This document shows, piece by piece, positions 50,343 to 59,129 of a stretch of DNA of 64,000 bases; position 1 is the stretch's first letter, and each line of letters begins with the position of its first letter. Source of the DNA: Candidatus Amarobacter glycogenicus (GTDB lineage: Bacteria; Chloroflexota; Dehalococcoidia; Tepidiformales; Tepidiformaceae). The translations under genes and the position numbers were made by a program. The notes under the pieces are model-generated. The model saw only the letters and a program-made list of their open reading frames with translations. It did no database searches and was not told the DNA's origin. The stretch spans positions 102,963 to 166,962 of the forward strand of contig JADJZF010000010.1 of assembly GCA_016719395.1 (NCBI GenBank). Direction: 5' to 3'.

Positions 50343-51467
50343 CTACCTGGCGGCCGGGACTTCGGAAGAGGCGGCGCGCAGAGCATCGAGCAGTTCGAGG
50401 CTAGAGCGGGCCTCCGCCACGAACTTCGCCATCACTTCCGCCACCGTGGTCTCCACTTTGAACCAGGCGATTCCCTGGCCCAGCCCGCTCCCGAGCAAGG
50501 GTTCGACTTCGTATCGGTCGATGGCTCCAAGCAGGTCGCCGACGAGGATGTCCTGGTACGGCATTTTCAGCGGCTCCGGTGCGTCCGCTGCTTCCCATTC
50601 GTCGGTGTAGGCGGTGCGCAGTTGGCGGTTCGTCTTCCCACTCTTCGAACGCGTGATGACGGTGTCGTCGGAGTTCGCCGCCAGGAGCTTCGGCATTAGC
50701 TTGGCCGAGGTGTGCCCCTCCTTCGTCACCAGCCAGGCTGTGCCCACCCACACGCCGACGGCGCCCATAGCCATGGCCGCGACGATGTGCTGGCCTGTAG
50801 CCACCCCGCCCGCCGCGAGCACGGGGACATCGCCGGCCATTGCCGTGATCTGCGGCACAAGCGAGAACGTGCCTATCGGCCCGGTGTGGGCTCCCGAATC
50901 GTGGCCCTGGGCCACGAGGATCTCCGCTCCCTGCGCCAGCGCCCTGCGGGCGTGCTTTGGATTTCCCACCAGCGCCATCACGCGCTTACCGGCGGCTTTC
51001 GCCGCGGCGATGAACTCGGGAGGACTCCCGATCCCCATCGCAAAGATGTCCACATCCGAGTCGAGGACGACGTCGGCCTGGCGGCGCGCTACTTCGTTCG
51101 AGCGCACGAAGCGCGAGCGCGGGCCGGCCTGGCCGTCTCGCGGCACGTGGTACTTCTCGTACAGGTGATCGACAAACGCGCGGTGAGGCTCGGGAAGCTG
51201 TGCATCAATCTCCTCCCGGTTGTTTCTCTCGGGCATACCCTGAGGCAACACCAGGTCCACCCCAAACGGCCGGGGCCCTACACGTTCGCGAATCTCCGCC
51301 AGAGTCGCCTCTATCTCATCCGGGAACATGCGCGTCGCCCCCAGGACCCCTACCCCACCTGCGAGGCAGACAGCCACCACCACGTCCTTGCTGTGGCTGA
51401 AAGCGAAGATCGGATGCTCGACGCCGAGCATGTCACAGATGCGGGTGTGGATGGGGGAGCGTTGCAT
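50343..51467 (-). CDS. Nitronate monooxygenase family (NPD) flavoprotein
   Basis: A 374-residue FMN-dependent TIM-barrel enzyme. Signposts are TRICDMLGVEHPIFAFSHSK, GGVGVLGATRMFPDE, ILVAQGHDSGAHTGPIGTFS, VLAAGGVATGQHIVAAMAMGA and GTAWLVTKEGHTS. Relatives include nitronate monooxygenase and 2-enoyl reductases such as FabK; the FGVDLVLPQGMPERN insertion is seen in a poorly studied branch. The start is ATG 51467. First gene of the minus arm of the divergon. Confidence 0.83.
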   Translation of the reverse strand: MQRSPIHTRICDMLGVEHPIFAFSHSKDVVVAVCLAGGVGVLGATRMFPDEIEATLAEIRERVGPRPFGVDLVLPQGMPERNNREEIDAQLPEPHRAFVDHLYEKYHVPRDGQAGPRSRFVRSNEVARRQADVVLDSDVDIFAMGIGSPPEFIAAAKAAGKRVMALVGNPKHARRALAQGAEILVAQGHDSGAHTGPIGTFSLVPQITAMAGDVPVLAAGGVATGQHIVAAMAMGAVGVWVGTAWLVTKEGHTSAKLMPKLLAANSDDTVITRSKSGKTNRQLRTAYTDEWEAADAPEPLKMPYQDILVGDLLGAIDRYEVEPLLGSGLGQGIAWFKVETTVAEVMAKFVAEARSSLELLDALRAASSEVPAAR

Positions 51468-51589
51468 GCCAGTGTGCCTCCGAATGCGCAAACCTTTACA
51501 CACTCCCCACCACCATCGCAAGAGACGTTTCCGGTCGCCCGTTACGTTCGGAAGTTAGCAGAACGACGTGTGCAGCTTAATCACCGGTA

Positions 51590-51633
51590 TTGACATCGCT
51601 CGCAGCGAGCAGGTACAAAGCGCAAACGTTACC
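51590..51633 (+). promoter_or_regulatory. Sigma70-type promoter with LacI-like operator
   Basis: TTGACA (51590-51595) and TACAAA (51614-51619) are separated by 18 bases. The palindromic core AACGTT (51625-51630) in GCAAACGTTACC (51622-51633) resembles LacI-family operators, which centre on CG, and lies just after the -10 box. GCGCAAAC also occurs at 51486-51493 near the start of the divergent NMO gene. The spacer contains the palindrome GCTCGCAGCGAGC. Confidence 0.5.
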
Positions 51634-51660
51634 GCACCGCGTCAGCCAGGAGGGCGCTTC

Positions 51661-53277
51661 ATGGACACTCGAGCGAGCAGACTCGGAACACGGTTTGGCC
51701 GGCGCCGAATGATCACCGCCTCCGCGTCCGCCGGGATCGGCCTTGCCGGACTCGCCATCGCCGGTTGCGGCGATGATGACGACGAAGACTCAGGGAACAA
51801 CGATTCGCCGGATACGAACTCCACTCCGGCAGTAAAGACGCCGAAGCGCGGGGGTACCCTGATCGTCGACTCCGGAGAGCCGGCACCCGACGCACTTGTG
51901 TTCGCCTTCAACGCGAACAACTTCTATCTCCGTTGGTCCATTTGGGACACGCTCATCATCCAGGGAGCCGACAACCGGCCGCGCCTCGCGCTGGCCGAGA
52001 AGTTCGAGATGAAGCCGGATTTCACGGGCGTCAACGTCAAGCTTCGCTCCGGCCTCACCTTCCACGACGGCCGAGCACTTACCGCGGAGGACGTGCGCTA
52101 CAGCATCGAACTGTTTCGCGCCGACACTACTACCAGCCAGTTGAAGAACCCGGGCAAGCTCATCAGCGACATCAAGATTGTCGATCCCCTGACGCTCGAC
52201 ATCTCGTTCTCCGCCCGCCGCCCCTGGATGGAGGACTACTTCGCCCTCCTCCCCATCGTCGATGAGAAGACGGTGGCCCAGGCAGCCCAGATGAAGACCA
52301 TCAACGGCTCCGGGCCCTTTAAGTTCGCCTCCTACACCCCCAACCAGGGCTACGAGCTCGTCCGCAACGAGAACTACTGGGACACCGGCAAACCGTACCT
52401 GGACAAGATCCAGGGCCGCATCTACTCCGACACGCAGGCTCGCATTCTCGCCCTCCAGACGGGGGAGCTCATGCACGCCAGCCAGATCACGCCGGAGATG
52501 GTGAAAGCCCTCCGTTCGAGCAAGGACGTGGTCGTGACTGACGGCGGCGTCGGCGGCTCGTGGTACGCCGGCCTTGTCGTCGATTTCCCGGCGCTGAAGG
52601 ACACCCGCGTGCGCCAGGCGCTGACGCTCGCAATCGACCGCAAGCGTATCGCCTCAGAGTGGGGCGAGGGCGTCATACAACCGCAGGTTCTGCCCTGGCC
52701 GAAGGAATCCCCCGCCTACATTCCGGAGGATGAAGCCCTCCTCGTCTACGACCCCGAAAAGGCGAAGTCCCTGCTCAAGCAGGCCGGCGCTGAAGGCATC
52801 ACCATCCCCATGGACATCGGCCAGAGCCGTGAAGCTCTCGCCCAGTTTGTCCAGGACGACTGGAAGGCCATCGGGATCAACGCCCAGCTGAACGTCGGCG
52901 AATACTCCGCCTACCTCGAGCGCTTTCGCACTCGCAAGGTCAACGGTGGGATGTTCGTTTCCCCATTCGGATTCTCCGACAATATGCACCCCGGGACGTT
53001 CTTCGATTTCGCCCAACCTGTGCGTATTCCGAACGCCTCCCACTACCAGCCGGATTCGTACAAGAACCTGCTTGCCAAAATCGCGGAGATCGACCCGAAC
53101 TCCTCCGAGGGCAAGGCCGTCCTCCGCGAATGGAACAAGCTCTACCTCGTCGACGACCCCTGGATGGCGCCGTTGGCCCCGAACAACACCTTCTTTGCGA
53201 TGCGCAAACAGGTCATCGCACGCCCCGACGGTGCGCGCGACGCGCCACCGCTTTCCGAAGTCTGGATCGACGCCTAA
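51661..53277 (+). CDS. ABC transporter substrate-binding protein (peptide/opine/nickel class)
   Basis: A 538-residue SBP_bac_5 protein. The N-terminal RFGRRRMITASASAG looks like a Tat-type leader and ends in the lipobox AIAGC (Cys36), followed by an acidic linker. The binding domain shows KRGGTLIVDSGEPAPDA, LAEKFEMKPDFTGVNVKLRSGLTFHDG with ALTAEDVRYSIELF, and VRQALTLAIDRKRIASEWG. The start is ATG 51661 after CAGGAGGG. First gene of the plus arm of the divergon; with the two permeases it imports a small organic compound. Confidence 0.92.
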   Translation: MDTRASRLGTRFGRRRMITASASAGIGLAGLAIAGCGDDDDEDSGNNDSPDTNSTPAVKTPKRGGTLIVDSGEPAPDALVFAFNANNFYLRWSIWDTLIIQGADNRPRLALAEKFEMKPDFTGVNVKLRSGLTFHDGRALTAEDVRYSIELFRADTTTSQLKNPGKLISDIKIVDPLTLDISFSARRPWMEDYFALLPIVDEKTVAQAAQMKTINGSGPFKFASYTPNQGYELVRNENYWDTGKPYLDKIQGRIYSDTQARILALQTGELMHASQITPEMVKALRSSKDVVVTDGGVGGSWYAGLVVDFPALKDTRVRQALTLAIDRKRIASEWGEGVIQPQVLPWPKESPAYIPEDEALLVYDPEKAKSLLKQAGAEGITIPMDIGQSREALAQFVQDDWKAIGINAQLNVGEYSAYLERFRTRKVNGGMFVSPFGFSDNMHPGTFFDFAQPVRIPNASHYQPDSYKNLLAKIAEIDPNSSEGKAVLREWNKLYLVDDPWMAPLAPNNTFFAMRKQVIARPDGARDAPPLSEVWIDA

Positions 53278-53289
53278 ACCGGAGAACTC

Positions 53290-54234
53290 ATGGCAGTACA
53301 TGTCATCCGTCGCCTGATCCAGGCCATCCCCGTGATGCTCCTCGCCAGCATCTTCGTCTTCAGCATCCTCCAGCTCGTGCCTGGAGACCCGGCGACGAAC
53401 CTCGCCGGCCCCGACGCGAGCGATCAGGATGTCGAGATCATTCGCGAACGCCTGGGCCTCGACAAGCCGATGTTCGAGCAGTACCTCTCATGGATCGGAG
53501 GCGCCCTCCGGGGAGACCTCGGAGATTCCTTCCGCAGTAGTCGCCCGGTCTCGGAACTGCTTCGCAACGCCCTTGCGCCCACGCTCGAACTCACGCTGGT
53601 AGCGTTCAGCATTGAGCTTGTTCTGGGCGTGGTGCTCGGCGTCATGGCCGGCACGCGCCTCCGCTCACTCTGGGATTGGGGGCTCTCCGCGTTCACCATT
53701 GTCGGCATCGCCATCCCTCACTTCGTTCTCGGGCTCGTGCTGCTCTATTTCGTGGGGTTCAAGCTCGGCTGGCTGCCAATTGGCGGCCGCGTACCGCTCA
53801 CCGAGGACCCAATCGAAGGACTGCGCTACCTCGTCCTCCCAGCGCTCGTCCTCGGCCTTACCGGTGCTTCCGTCCTTGCCCGCTTCGTCCGCACCTCCAT
53901 CGCCCAGGTCATGAACCAGGACTACATCCGCACGGCCCGCGCGAAAGGCCTCGCCGGCCGTGCGGTGGTCGTCCGCCACGGTCTCCGCAACGGGCTGGTG
54001 CCGGTGGTCACCGTAGTGGCCCTGCAGTTCGCAGCCTTGCTCACCGGGTCAGTTGTGGTGGAGAACGTGTTTTCTCGTCCCGGCGTTGGCCGGCTCGTCG
54101 TCGGGGCCATCCAGGCGCGTGACTACCCCGTTGTCCAGGGCGCCCTCCTCTTCCTCGTCTTTGGATTCATTTGCATCAACCTCTTTGCCGACATCATGTA
54201 CGGCATCCTCGATCCCCGGATCAGGTTCAGTTGA
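53290..54234 (+). CDS. ABC transporter permease (DppB type)
   Basis: A 314-residue inner-membrane permease with six helices. It opens HVIRRLIQAIPVMLLASIFV and then LVPGDPATN, the conserved first periplasmic segment. The EAA loop is NQDYIRTARAKGLAGRAVVV, and it ends ADIMYGILDPRIRFS. It follows the binding protein by 12 bases and overlaps the next permease (TGATG). No ATP-binding protein gene is in the cluster. Confidence 0.92.
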   Translation: MAVHVIRRLIQAIPVMLLASIFVFSILQLVPGDPATNLAGPDASDQDVEIIRERLGLDKPMFEQYLSWIGGALRGDLGDSFRSSRPVSELLRNALAPTLELTLVAFSIELVLGVVLGVMAGTRLRSLWDWGLSAFTIVGIAIPHFVLGLVLLYFVGFKLGWLPIGGRVPLTEDPIEGLRYLVLPALVLGLTGASVLARFVRTSIAQVMNQDYIRTARAKGLAGRAVVVRHGLRNGLVPVVTVVALQFAALLTGSVVVENVFSRPGVGRLVVGAIQARDYPVVQGALLFLVFGFICINLFADIMYGILDPRIRFS

Positions 54235-55135
54235 TGGCTACCGCGACGCTCCCCAGGAACTCGATACCGCATCCCGCCGACGTTCGCGTTCGGAGGATTC
54301 GATCTTCCTAACGACGCTCGTAGAAACCGTGCGAAACCCCATGGGTGCCGTCGGCCTCTTGATCGTCCTCACCCTCATAGTGGTTGGCTTCGCTGCCCCG
54401 CTCATCGCACCACATGATCCAATCGACCAGCTTCGCGGGCACCGCCTCGAAGGCCCTTCCGCCGACTTCTGGTTCGGCACCGATGAGTTTAGCCGTGACA
54501 TTTTCAGCCGCGCCGTCTACGGCCTCCGAGCATCGATCCTGGTCAGCATCTTCGCCGTGGGCGCCTTCGGCACGCTGGGGACGGTCGTTGGCTTCGTCGC
54601 CGGATACTTCCGTGGCTGGGTCGATGCAATCGCCATGCGCGTGGTCGACAGCATGCTCGCCTTTCCCGGCCTACTCCTCGCTATTGCGATCCTCGCCGCC
54701 CTCGGCGCCGGCATCCAGAACGTGGCCCTCGCCATCGGCATCGGTGCGTTCCCTCGCTTCGCGCGCATCGGCCGCGCGCAGATGCTTTCGGAGAGCAGCC
54801 GTGACTACGTGACGGCTGCCCGCGTCACCGGCGCCGGTGAAATCCGGATCATGTTTCGCCACGTCGCGGTAAATGCACTGCCGCCGCTGCTCGTGCAGGC
54901 CGCTCTCTCCATGGCCGGCGCGGTACTCATCGAAGCGAGCCTCGGCTACCTCGGCCTGGGCACAGAGCCTCCTCAGCCGTCGCTTGGCAACCTCATCAAC
55001 GGCGCCCGAGCCCACCTGGATAAGTGGAACTACTTCGCTTTGCCAGGCGCGGTACTGGCGATGTTCCTCGTCGGGCTCAACCTGCTCGCCGACGCCACCA
55101 ACGAAGCAATGGACCCACACCGGAGGAGACGCTGA
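54234..55135 (+). CDS. ABC transporter permease (DppC type), frameshift near N-terminus
   Basis: The ATG at 54234 overlaps the DppB stop (TGATG) and begins MATATLPRNSIPHPADV, but this frame ends at TAA 54309-54311. The family sequence continues in another frame from DSIFLTTLVETVRNPMGAVGLL to the TGA at 55135. That part keeps FGTDEFSRDIFSRAVYGLR, the EAA loop SRDYVTAARVTGAGEIR and the C-terminal DATNEAMDPHRRRR. Alternatively translation starts at GTG 54329 or ATG 54341, which would still leave all six helices. A one-base shift between 54270 and 54311 is the simplest reading. Confidence 0.82.
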
Positions 55136-55137
55136 CC

Positions 55138-56412
55138 ATGAGCGGACCGTTCGACGGACTCAAAGTTCTGGAACTCGGGCGGTTCATCGCCGTCCCCGTC
55201 TGCGGGCAGCTGCTCGCTGAAGGTGGCGCCGACGTCATAAAGGTCGAAGACCTGGACGGCGACCAGACGCGCCACAACGGCCCAATCATGCCGTTCGAGG
55301 GCCGCCAGTACTTCAACAAGAACCGCGGCAAGCGTTCCATCTCGGTCCGCATCACCGAGCCCGAAGTCCTCGCCGCCATCCAGAAGCTCGCCGCCGCGGC
55401 CGACATCGTCCTCGCGAACTTTCGCCCCGGCATGTCGGAGAGTCTCGGCCTCGACTACGAGAGCGTCCGCGCCATGAACCCGCGCGTCATCTACGGCGAG
55501 AACACCGCCTACGGCCTGGAAGGCCCGATGGCCCCGCTCGCCGGCATGGACATGGCGCTTCAGGCCCTCACCGGCCTCGCTCACATGACTGAAACTGGCC
55601 CCGAGCCGCTCGTCAACCCCATCATCGACTACGCAGCCGCGATGCTCATGGCCTGGGGCGTCTCAACGGCGCTCTACCACCGCGAGCGAACCGGCCACGG
55701 ACAACGCCTGAACGTGGCGCTCATGCATGCTGCCATGTTCCTCGAGAACAACCAGCTGACCCATGTCGAGCTTCTCGACAGCTGGCGAGGCGAGTTCGTC
55801 CGTTACCTGAAGCACGCTTTCGCCGACGGCAAGACCTGGGCCGATGTCATCGAACACCGCGAGACGCTTCTCCCCCACAAGGTGGTCCGCGCCTATTACG
55901 GGTTCCACGCCACGAAGGACGGGACCGTCGGCGTCGCCTGCAACGCGCGCACCCAGCGCCTCAAGCTGATGAGTCTCCTCGGCATCGACGACCGCTGGAC
56001 GAGCGAGCCCGGCTGGATGCCGGAGGACGCTCATGCCCACGCCGATTACGTCTACCGCCAGGTGGCCACGGCCTTCGCTCAGCAGCCCACGGCCCACTGG
56101 ATTGCGGCACTCGAGGAGCGCGGACTGCCGATCGCGCCGGTTCGCCACTCCGACCAACTGTTTTTTGATGAACAAGTGAAGGCGAACAACTTCCTCGCCG
56201 AGGTCGAACACGAAGTGCTCGGCTCCATCAAAGTGGTTGCGCCGCCGCTGCGTATGTCGGAGACGCCGCTCGCTCCCCGGCCCCCCGTGTCCCTCGGAAA
56301 GAACACCAGGGAGATCCTCGCCGAAGCGGGACTCGGCGCCGGACAGATCGACGGCTTGTTTGCCCGCGGCGCGGTCCGCGAAGTCCACGAGACCCTGGAG
56401 GATCTCCTTTGA
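55138..56412 (+). CDS. CaiB/BaiF family CoA-transferase
   Basis: A 424-residue family III CoA-transferase: FDGLKVLELGRFIAVPVCGQLL, EGGADVIKVED, ANFRPGMSESLGLDYE, and VNPIIDYAAAMLMAWG with the probable catalytic Asp. The C-terminal ends at SLGKNTREILAEAG. The start is ATG 55138 after GGAGGAG. It activates the substrate imported by the ABC system just upstream, by inference from the operon, and has a counterpart at 48037 in the opposite arm. Confidence 0.9.
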   Translation: MSGPFDGLKVLELGRFIAVPVCGQLLAEGGADVIKVEDLDGDQTRHNGPIMPFEGRQYFNKNRGKRSISVRITEPEVLAAIQKLAAAADIVLANFRPGMSESLGLDYESVRAMNPRVIYGENTAYGLEGPMAPLAGMDMALQALTGLAHMTETGPEPLVNPIIDYAAAMLMAWGVSTALYHRERTGHGQRLNVALMHAAMFLENNQLTHVELLDSWRGEFVRYLKHAFADGKTWADVIEHRETLLPHKVVRAYYGFHATKDGTVGVACNARTQRLKLMSLLGIDDRWTSEPGWMPEDAHAHADYVYRQVATAFAQQPTAHWIAALEERGLPIAPVRHSDQLFFDEQVKANNFLAEVEHEVLGSIKVVAPPLRMSETPLAPRPPVSLGKNTREILAEAGLGAGQIDGLFARGAVREVHETLEDLL

Positions 56413-57263
56413 GTCGGAAAGCACTGGTCGTTGGCGGGACAGGCCCCTCGGGTGTGTACATCGTCGATTTCCTGCTCGCCGCCGGTTACGAGGTCGCCGT
56501 GTTCAACTCTGGCCGCCACGATAGCGGCGTCTCCTTTGCCGGACCTGTCGAGCGCCTCTATGGTGACGCCCGCGGCATCGCGCTCCCCGTGCCCGAGTGG
56601 TCGCCGCGCCAGTCCGAATCGGGCGGCTACACCGGCAAGGTCGCCGAAGGGTAAGATCAGCTCTTCGCCCAACACGGCCGCGGCGAATTCGAAGCAGTCA
56701 TCGTCCGCTACCCTGGGGTCTACGGGCCGCGTGCGCCCATCAACCACGAGTGGGCCGTCGTCAAACGCGTCATCGATCGGCGCCCGTTCATGCTCATGCC
56801 ACACGATGGCATGTCCTACTTCCAGCGCGGCTACGCCGAGAACGTCGCCTGGCTGGTATTCCTCGCCGCTACGCGCCCCGAGGCCGCCGGTCACGCGTTC
56901 AACTCCGGCGACGAGCGCGTTCTCAGCGCCCGGCGCGTGGCCGAGCTCATTGCCGATGAGCTTGGTTGGCCCATGGAGTTTATCGGCATTCCCGCGCAGT
57001 ACGTGTCGGGTGTCTTCCCGCTTGCTGAGAAAGCCCCCCTTATCCTCGACATGTCAAAGGCGCGCACGCTGCTGGGCTATCGCGACCGTGTTGACCCCGA
57101 ACCGGCCACCCGCGAGACCGCCCGCTGGCTCCGCGACCATCCACCCGCTGACGGCGAGATCACCTCGGCTGCGGGTACCTTCGACTACGCATCGGAAGAC
57201 CGTGTTGCCGCCATGTGGCGCGAGGCGACGGCGGCCTTCCCGCTCGCCTCTGGGGGGAAGTGA
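56409..57263 (+). pseudogene. NAD-dependent epimerase/dehydratase, decayed
   Basis: Two parts in one frame. 56409-56651 gives ALVVGGTGPSGVYIVDFLL (Rossmann GGTGxxG) and LYGDARG, then GYTGKVAEG and an in-frame TAA (56652-56654). After the stop the frame continues with DQLFAQHGRGEFEAVIVRY and PGVYGPRAPINHEW to SGDERVLSARRVAEL and the end at 57263. About 70 residues are also missing between GDARG and the YxxxK-like YTGK region. A nonsense codon plus an internal deletion make this a real pseudogene rather than a sequencing artefact. It still sits between the CoA-transferase and the dehydrogenase in the operon. Confidence 0.72.
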
Positions 57264-57269
57264 ACTGCC

Positions 57270-58436
57270 GTGGATTACAACTTCACCGCCGAACACGAAG
57301 CCTTTCGCGAAGAGGTGCGGGCGTTCCTCGCGCGGACGCTTACCACTGAATTCTGGGAACGGCACAGGGCGAAGGGCGGTGGAAGCTCATCGCCTGAATT
57401 CAGCCAGGCAGCCGGCCACGAAGGGATGCTCGCCATCGCCTGGCCCCCGGAATACGGCGGCCTCGGCAAGGGCTTCTTCGACCAGATGGTTTACACGGAG
57501 GAGATGGTCCGCGCCGGCGCCCCGATCGAACATCACCGCCGCGCCGTCCAGCAAGTCGGGCCGTCGATCATGCTGTTCGGCACTGAAGACCAGAAGCGCG
57601 ACTACCTCCCGCGCATCGCCCGGGGCGAACTGTCCTTCGCGATGGGCCTCTCGGAGCCCGATGCAGGCTCCGATCTCGCTTCCGTCTCCACCCTCGCAAT
57701 CCGCGACGGAGACGAGTGGGTGGTCACCGGCCAGAAACGCTTCACCAGCGGCGCGCACTTCTCCGACATGCTCTGGACCTTGGCCCGCACCGACCCCGAA
57801 GCGCCCAAGCACCGGGGGATATCTATCCTGCTCGTGCCGTTGGAACTTCCGGGTGTGCGCGTTGTCCCGCTCATCGACCTCCAGGGCCGCCACCACTTCA
57901 ACGAAGTCTTCCTCGATGGTGCGCGCGTGCCGGCCAGCAACGTCATCGGCGATGTGAACCGCGGCTGGTACGTGAACGCTTCGACCATGGACTTCGAGCG
58001 CTCGGGCATAGCGCGCTGGGCGTTCCTTGAACGCACGCTCCGGCGCGCACTCGTCGAGCCTGCCTCTGCCGGGCCTGCCGCCGAAGCTGGCGCGCGTTCC
58101 CGGCTCGCTGCCGCCGCCGTCCGCACCGAGGTAGCGCAGCTGCTAACTCACCGGGTAACCGCGCTCCAGGCCGGCGGCGGCCTGCCCAACTACGAAGTCT
58201 CGGTCGCCAAACTCTCGGTCACCGAGACTATCCAGCAGGTGACGAACACGGCCCTTCACCGCCATGGCATGCACGGCCTGCTCGCGGAGGAGGACCAGGG
58301 CGACGCCGAAGATGCACCCGACATGGCGTGGGGCTCGCTCTACCTCGACTCCATCCGCCACACCATCGGCCAGGGCGCCGCCGAAATCCAGCGAAACGTC
58401 ATCGCCAACCGGGGGCTTGGCCTCCCCCGTGGGTGA
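57270..58436 (+). CDS. Acyl-CoA dehydrogenase family protein
   Basis: A 388-residue FAD enzyme with GTG start at 57270: FAMGLSEPDAGSDLASVSTLA, TGQKRFTSGAHFSDMLWTLAR, RGISILLVPLELPG, FLDGARVPASNVIGDVNRGW, and the C-terminal GQGAAEIQRNVIANRGLGLPRG. The usual Trp of KIWTSG is Phe in KRFTSG, a mild divergence from the paralogues at 38661 and 45735. Its stop overlaps the start of the crotonase. Confidence 0.92.
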   Translation: MDYNFTAEHEAFREEVRAFLARTLTTEFWERHRAKGGGSSSPEFSQAAGHEGMLAIAWPPEYGGLGKGFFDQMVYTEEMVRAGAPIEHHRRAVQQVGPSIMLFGTEDQKRDYLPRIARGELSFAMGLSEPDAGSDLASVSTLAIRDGDEWVVTGQKRFTSGAHFSDMLWTLARTDPEAPKHRGISILLVPLELPGVRVVPLIDLQGRHHFNEVFLDGARVPASNVIGDVNRGWYVNASTMDFERSGIARWAFLERTLRRALVEPASAGPAAEAGARSRLAAAAVRTEVAQLLTHRVTALQAGGGLPNYEVSVAKLSVTETIQQVTNTALHRHGMHGLLAEEDQGDAEDAPDMAWGSLYLDSIRHTIGQGAAEIQRNVIANRGLGLPRG

Positions 58437-59082
58437 GCTCGAACTCGAGTTCTGCAAGTACGAGAAGCGTGGCCCGGTTGCCTACGTCACGATCGCGCGC
58501 CCAGAGGTGATGAATGCGCTCCACTCCGAGGCCCACTTCGAGCTCGCTTCGGTCTGGGACGACTTCCTTGCCGACGCTGGCCTTCGTGTCGGCGTTCTGA
58601 CGGGTGAAGGCGACCGCGCCTTCTGTGCCGGCCGGGACCTGAAGGATCGCGCCCGTCGAAGCGGCGACGGACCGGATCGCCCCGCGACTGGTGGAGGTGG
58701 GCTCACACACCGTTTTGAACGCGAGAAGCCGATCATTGCCCGAGTGAACGGGTTCGCCCTCGGCGGCGGCCTGGAGATAGCCCTTGCGTGCGACATAATC
58801 GTTGCGGCTGACCACGCCGAGTTCGCGCTCCCGGAGCCGCGCCGAGGGCTCATTGCCGGTGCGCTCGGCGTGCATCGCCTGCCCCGCCACCTGCCCTTGA
58901 AGGTGGCCATGGGCTACCTCCTCAGTGGCCGCCATATGGATGCTCGCCGCGCTTTCGAGGTCGGGTTGGTGAACGAAGTCGTGCCCTACTCGCGGCTCGA
59001 CGCGGCGGTCGAACGGTGGGTCGCCGAGATTCTCGAATCGGGTCGAGAGACGGCCGGGGCTTGGGAGCTAGCCGTTCGGTGA
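58429..59082 (+). CDS. Crotonase family protein, short C-terminus
   Basis: A 217-residue crotonase: YVTIARPEVMNALHSEAH, DRAFCAGRDL, NGFALGGGLEIALACD, and FALPEPRRGLIAGALGVHRL. The start is GTG 58429, overlapping the acyl-CoA dehydrogenase stop by eight bases; the frame is open far upstream. After VVPYSRLDAAVERWVAEIL the sequence turns to ESGRETAGAWELAVR and stops, about 40 residues short of the normal trimerisation helix. This could be truncation or a frame error. Last gene of the plus arm of the divergon. Confidence 0.82.
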   Translation: MGELELEFCKYEKRGPVAYVTIARPEVMNALHSEAHFELASVWDDFLADAGLRVGVLTGEGDRAFCAGRDLKDRARRSGDGPDRPATGGGGLTHRFEREKPIIARVNGFALGGGLEIALACDIIVAADHAEFALPEPRRGLIAGALGVHRLPRHLPLKVAMGYLLSGRHMDARRAFEVGLVNEVVPYSRLDAAVERWVAEILESGRETAGAWELAVR

Positions 59083-59087
59083 ACGGG

Positions 59088-59125
59088 TGCCGGGTGAGCG
59101 AAGGCGACGCTGCGCCCACCCGGCA
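59088..59125. terminator. Bidirectional terminator-like hairpin
   Basis: TGCCGGGTG (59088-59096) pairs perfectly with CACCCGGCA (59117-59125). A smaller AGCG/CGCT stem lies inside the 20-base loop. It falls exactly between the convergent crotonase and amidohydrolase genes. Confidence 0.6.
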
Positions 59126-59129
59126 TTCG

